A stretch of DNA of 64,000 bases from Stictocephala bisonia (taxonomy: Eukaryota; Arthropoda; Insecta; Hemiptera; Membracidae), in the NCBI GenBank assembly GCA_035578905.1, contig JAQJVL010000254.1:954001-1018000 (forward strand). Reading direction: 5' to 3'. The translations under genes and the position numbers were made by a program. A model generated the notes under the pieces. It did not search any database and was not told where the DNA came from. It worked only from the letters and a program-made list of their open reading frames with translations. Each line of letters begins with the position of its first letter. Within the stretch, counting starts at the first letter, position 1. This document shows, one piece after another, positions 62,661-64,000 of the stretch.

Positions 62661-64000
62661 CACCTGAAGCGATGTAAACTTCATCTAAATCGTTGGCCAC
62701 TCATACAAGAATCGATTCAGAAACAGAGCCAAAACTGCTCGACTCTAACAATCAAGGAGGTTTCTTTACAAGTCACTTGTCGTGTTCTGAAGGATGCATG
62801 TTTAGCCTATCATTATTGTTTTGTTATGAAAATATAACATCAAATTATAGTAGTTGCAGAGTTGTTCAAACCCTGATGGAAACTACCAATGTTGTTCATT
62901 ATAAGGGTCGACTGGGACGCTTAATGCAACAAGTTCTTTGATGTTTTTGGGAATTAGGAGCTCGGGTGGTTGTTTCCTTTCTGCGAAGTGGTATTTGAGA
63001 AACCTACAATTCCCAAAGATAACGTTAACATCACAGAACGTGTTGCATAGAACTTCGTAGATAAACTAACCAGGCATGACAAGATTTATAGACAAATGTT
63101 GTGATGGAACTTGAGAATTGGTCGCCAATTCCATTTCTATAAACAAGGAGCATACCGCAGGAAACACGTGGCTGGACTGTGACCCATTCCGATCCTGCTA
63201 TGTATAGCCGTTTTTTACGAACCAGGTTATACGAGAACCATTGGTTGCTCACCAAGCTGATTCAGGGCCAATTAGACTAGGATTGGTGACTTTTATAGCG
63301 CACTTATCTTTATTGCATGTGTTTCGACCCCAAAAGCTTGGTGGTAGAATGTAACTGCCATCTTGTTGAAGTAAGGGCTTTCTGATCAGGAAATATAATT
63401 TTAATATACCTCACTGTATTAAAATAACATCAATAAACTAACAATGTATTTACAATCTGTGGAAACAATCAGAATAAATAACTACAACAATAGTTAATAA
63501 ATTTGAGTAATTATTATTTTTCTAAATAGTCCCACTTGTAAATGTTTGAAGATTTGCAGGTCAATATTTTGTTATATAGATTACTTATAATAAAATAATA
63601 GACCAATCCACAGAAATAATTAGTAAAGGAGATAATTAGTATAGATATGAATAATTAGTAGTAAATATATATTTAGCAACGATTAGTAAATGTTCATAGA
63701 ATATAACAACTTTTAACTTTATAAACTTAGTACTTCTAACTTCAACTTCTAAAATATATTTAGTTAGAATGGCATTCAAGATTAATGATTTTGAATATTC
63801 TTAGTGGCATATTTAAAAATCAATCCTTATATTTCCAATGACGGCATAAATGAATGTCCCACCAATTCAAATCGGTTTACTTCCAAACATTTCAATGACA
63901 TTAGGGACAGACATTTCGACTGATTCACTTTGTGTCATGTGAACCTGTTGTTCAGATACATAGAGAGATTTTAAAATATTTCTTGAACTTTTTCATATGA
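62661..64000. other. Unique AT-rich DNA to window end, no gene supported
   Basis: Frames of 82 and 74 codons (62693-62941 plus, opening with TTG; 63031-63255 minus) have no recognisable product. No repeats were seen. Confidence 0.5.

Overview
This is eukaryotic, AT-rich, intron-bearing DNA from an arthropod-like genome, probably an insect. The grounds are the mix of element types: a LINE with a short trinucleotide tail, a Charlie/Buster-type hAT, a mariner-like relic, a Penelope-like element with a GIY-YIG nuclease, and tRNA-derived SINEs. Species level is inference only. I see no convincing host gene, rRNA, intact tRNA or CRISPR array. Almost everything recognisable is mobile DNA or tandem repeat.

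Layout. 1-7.1 kb: sparse DNA with a 98-bp duplication, a 0.3-kb foldback hairpin, a CpG-rich patch and a tRNA-related SINE. 7.4-15.2 kb: one 78-bp satellite family in two blocks, split by a 3.3-kb LINE (endonuclease plus reverse transcriptase) with a 10-bp target-site duplication, and further broken by a foldback element. 17.2-18.1 kb: a 60-bp tandem array. 18.5 kb: a near-perfect 370-bp hairpin. 22.4-25.3 kb: a complete 2.8-kb DNA transposon with 33-bp identical TIRs and a spliced, lightly damaged gene whose protein resembles the uncharacterised DUF7869 type. 25.8-27.1 kb: a SINE, a mariner-type deletion derivative and a foldback MITE. 28.1-41.9 kb: a 13.8-kb satellite of 61/66-bp units with higher-order structure, long stretches of apparent consensus noise, and a variant order present twice about 5.5 kb apart. 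43.9-47.4 kb: two more arrays. 48.6-51.3 kb: a nearly intact hAT with an 8-bp target duplication. 51.7-55.9 kb: three arrays, the last with inverted orientation blocks. 57.8-62.6 kb: two oppositely oriented 36-bp minisatellites bracketing a Penelope-like element in a tail-out inverted-repeat arrangement.

The genes do not form a pathway; each belongs to a self-contained element. The main points of interest are the DUF7869-like transposon as a candidate poorly described DNA transposon group, the density of about a dozen mostly unrelated tandem arrays in 64 kb, the datable insertions into satellite, and assembly problems in the 28-42 kb array that a user should know about.
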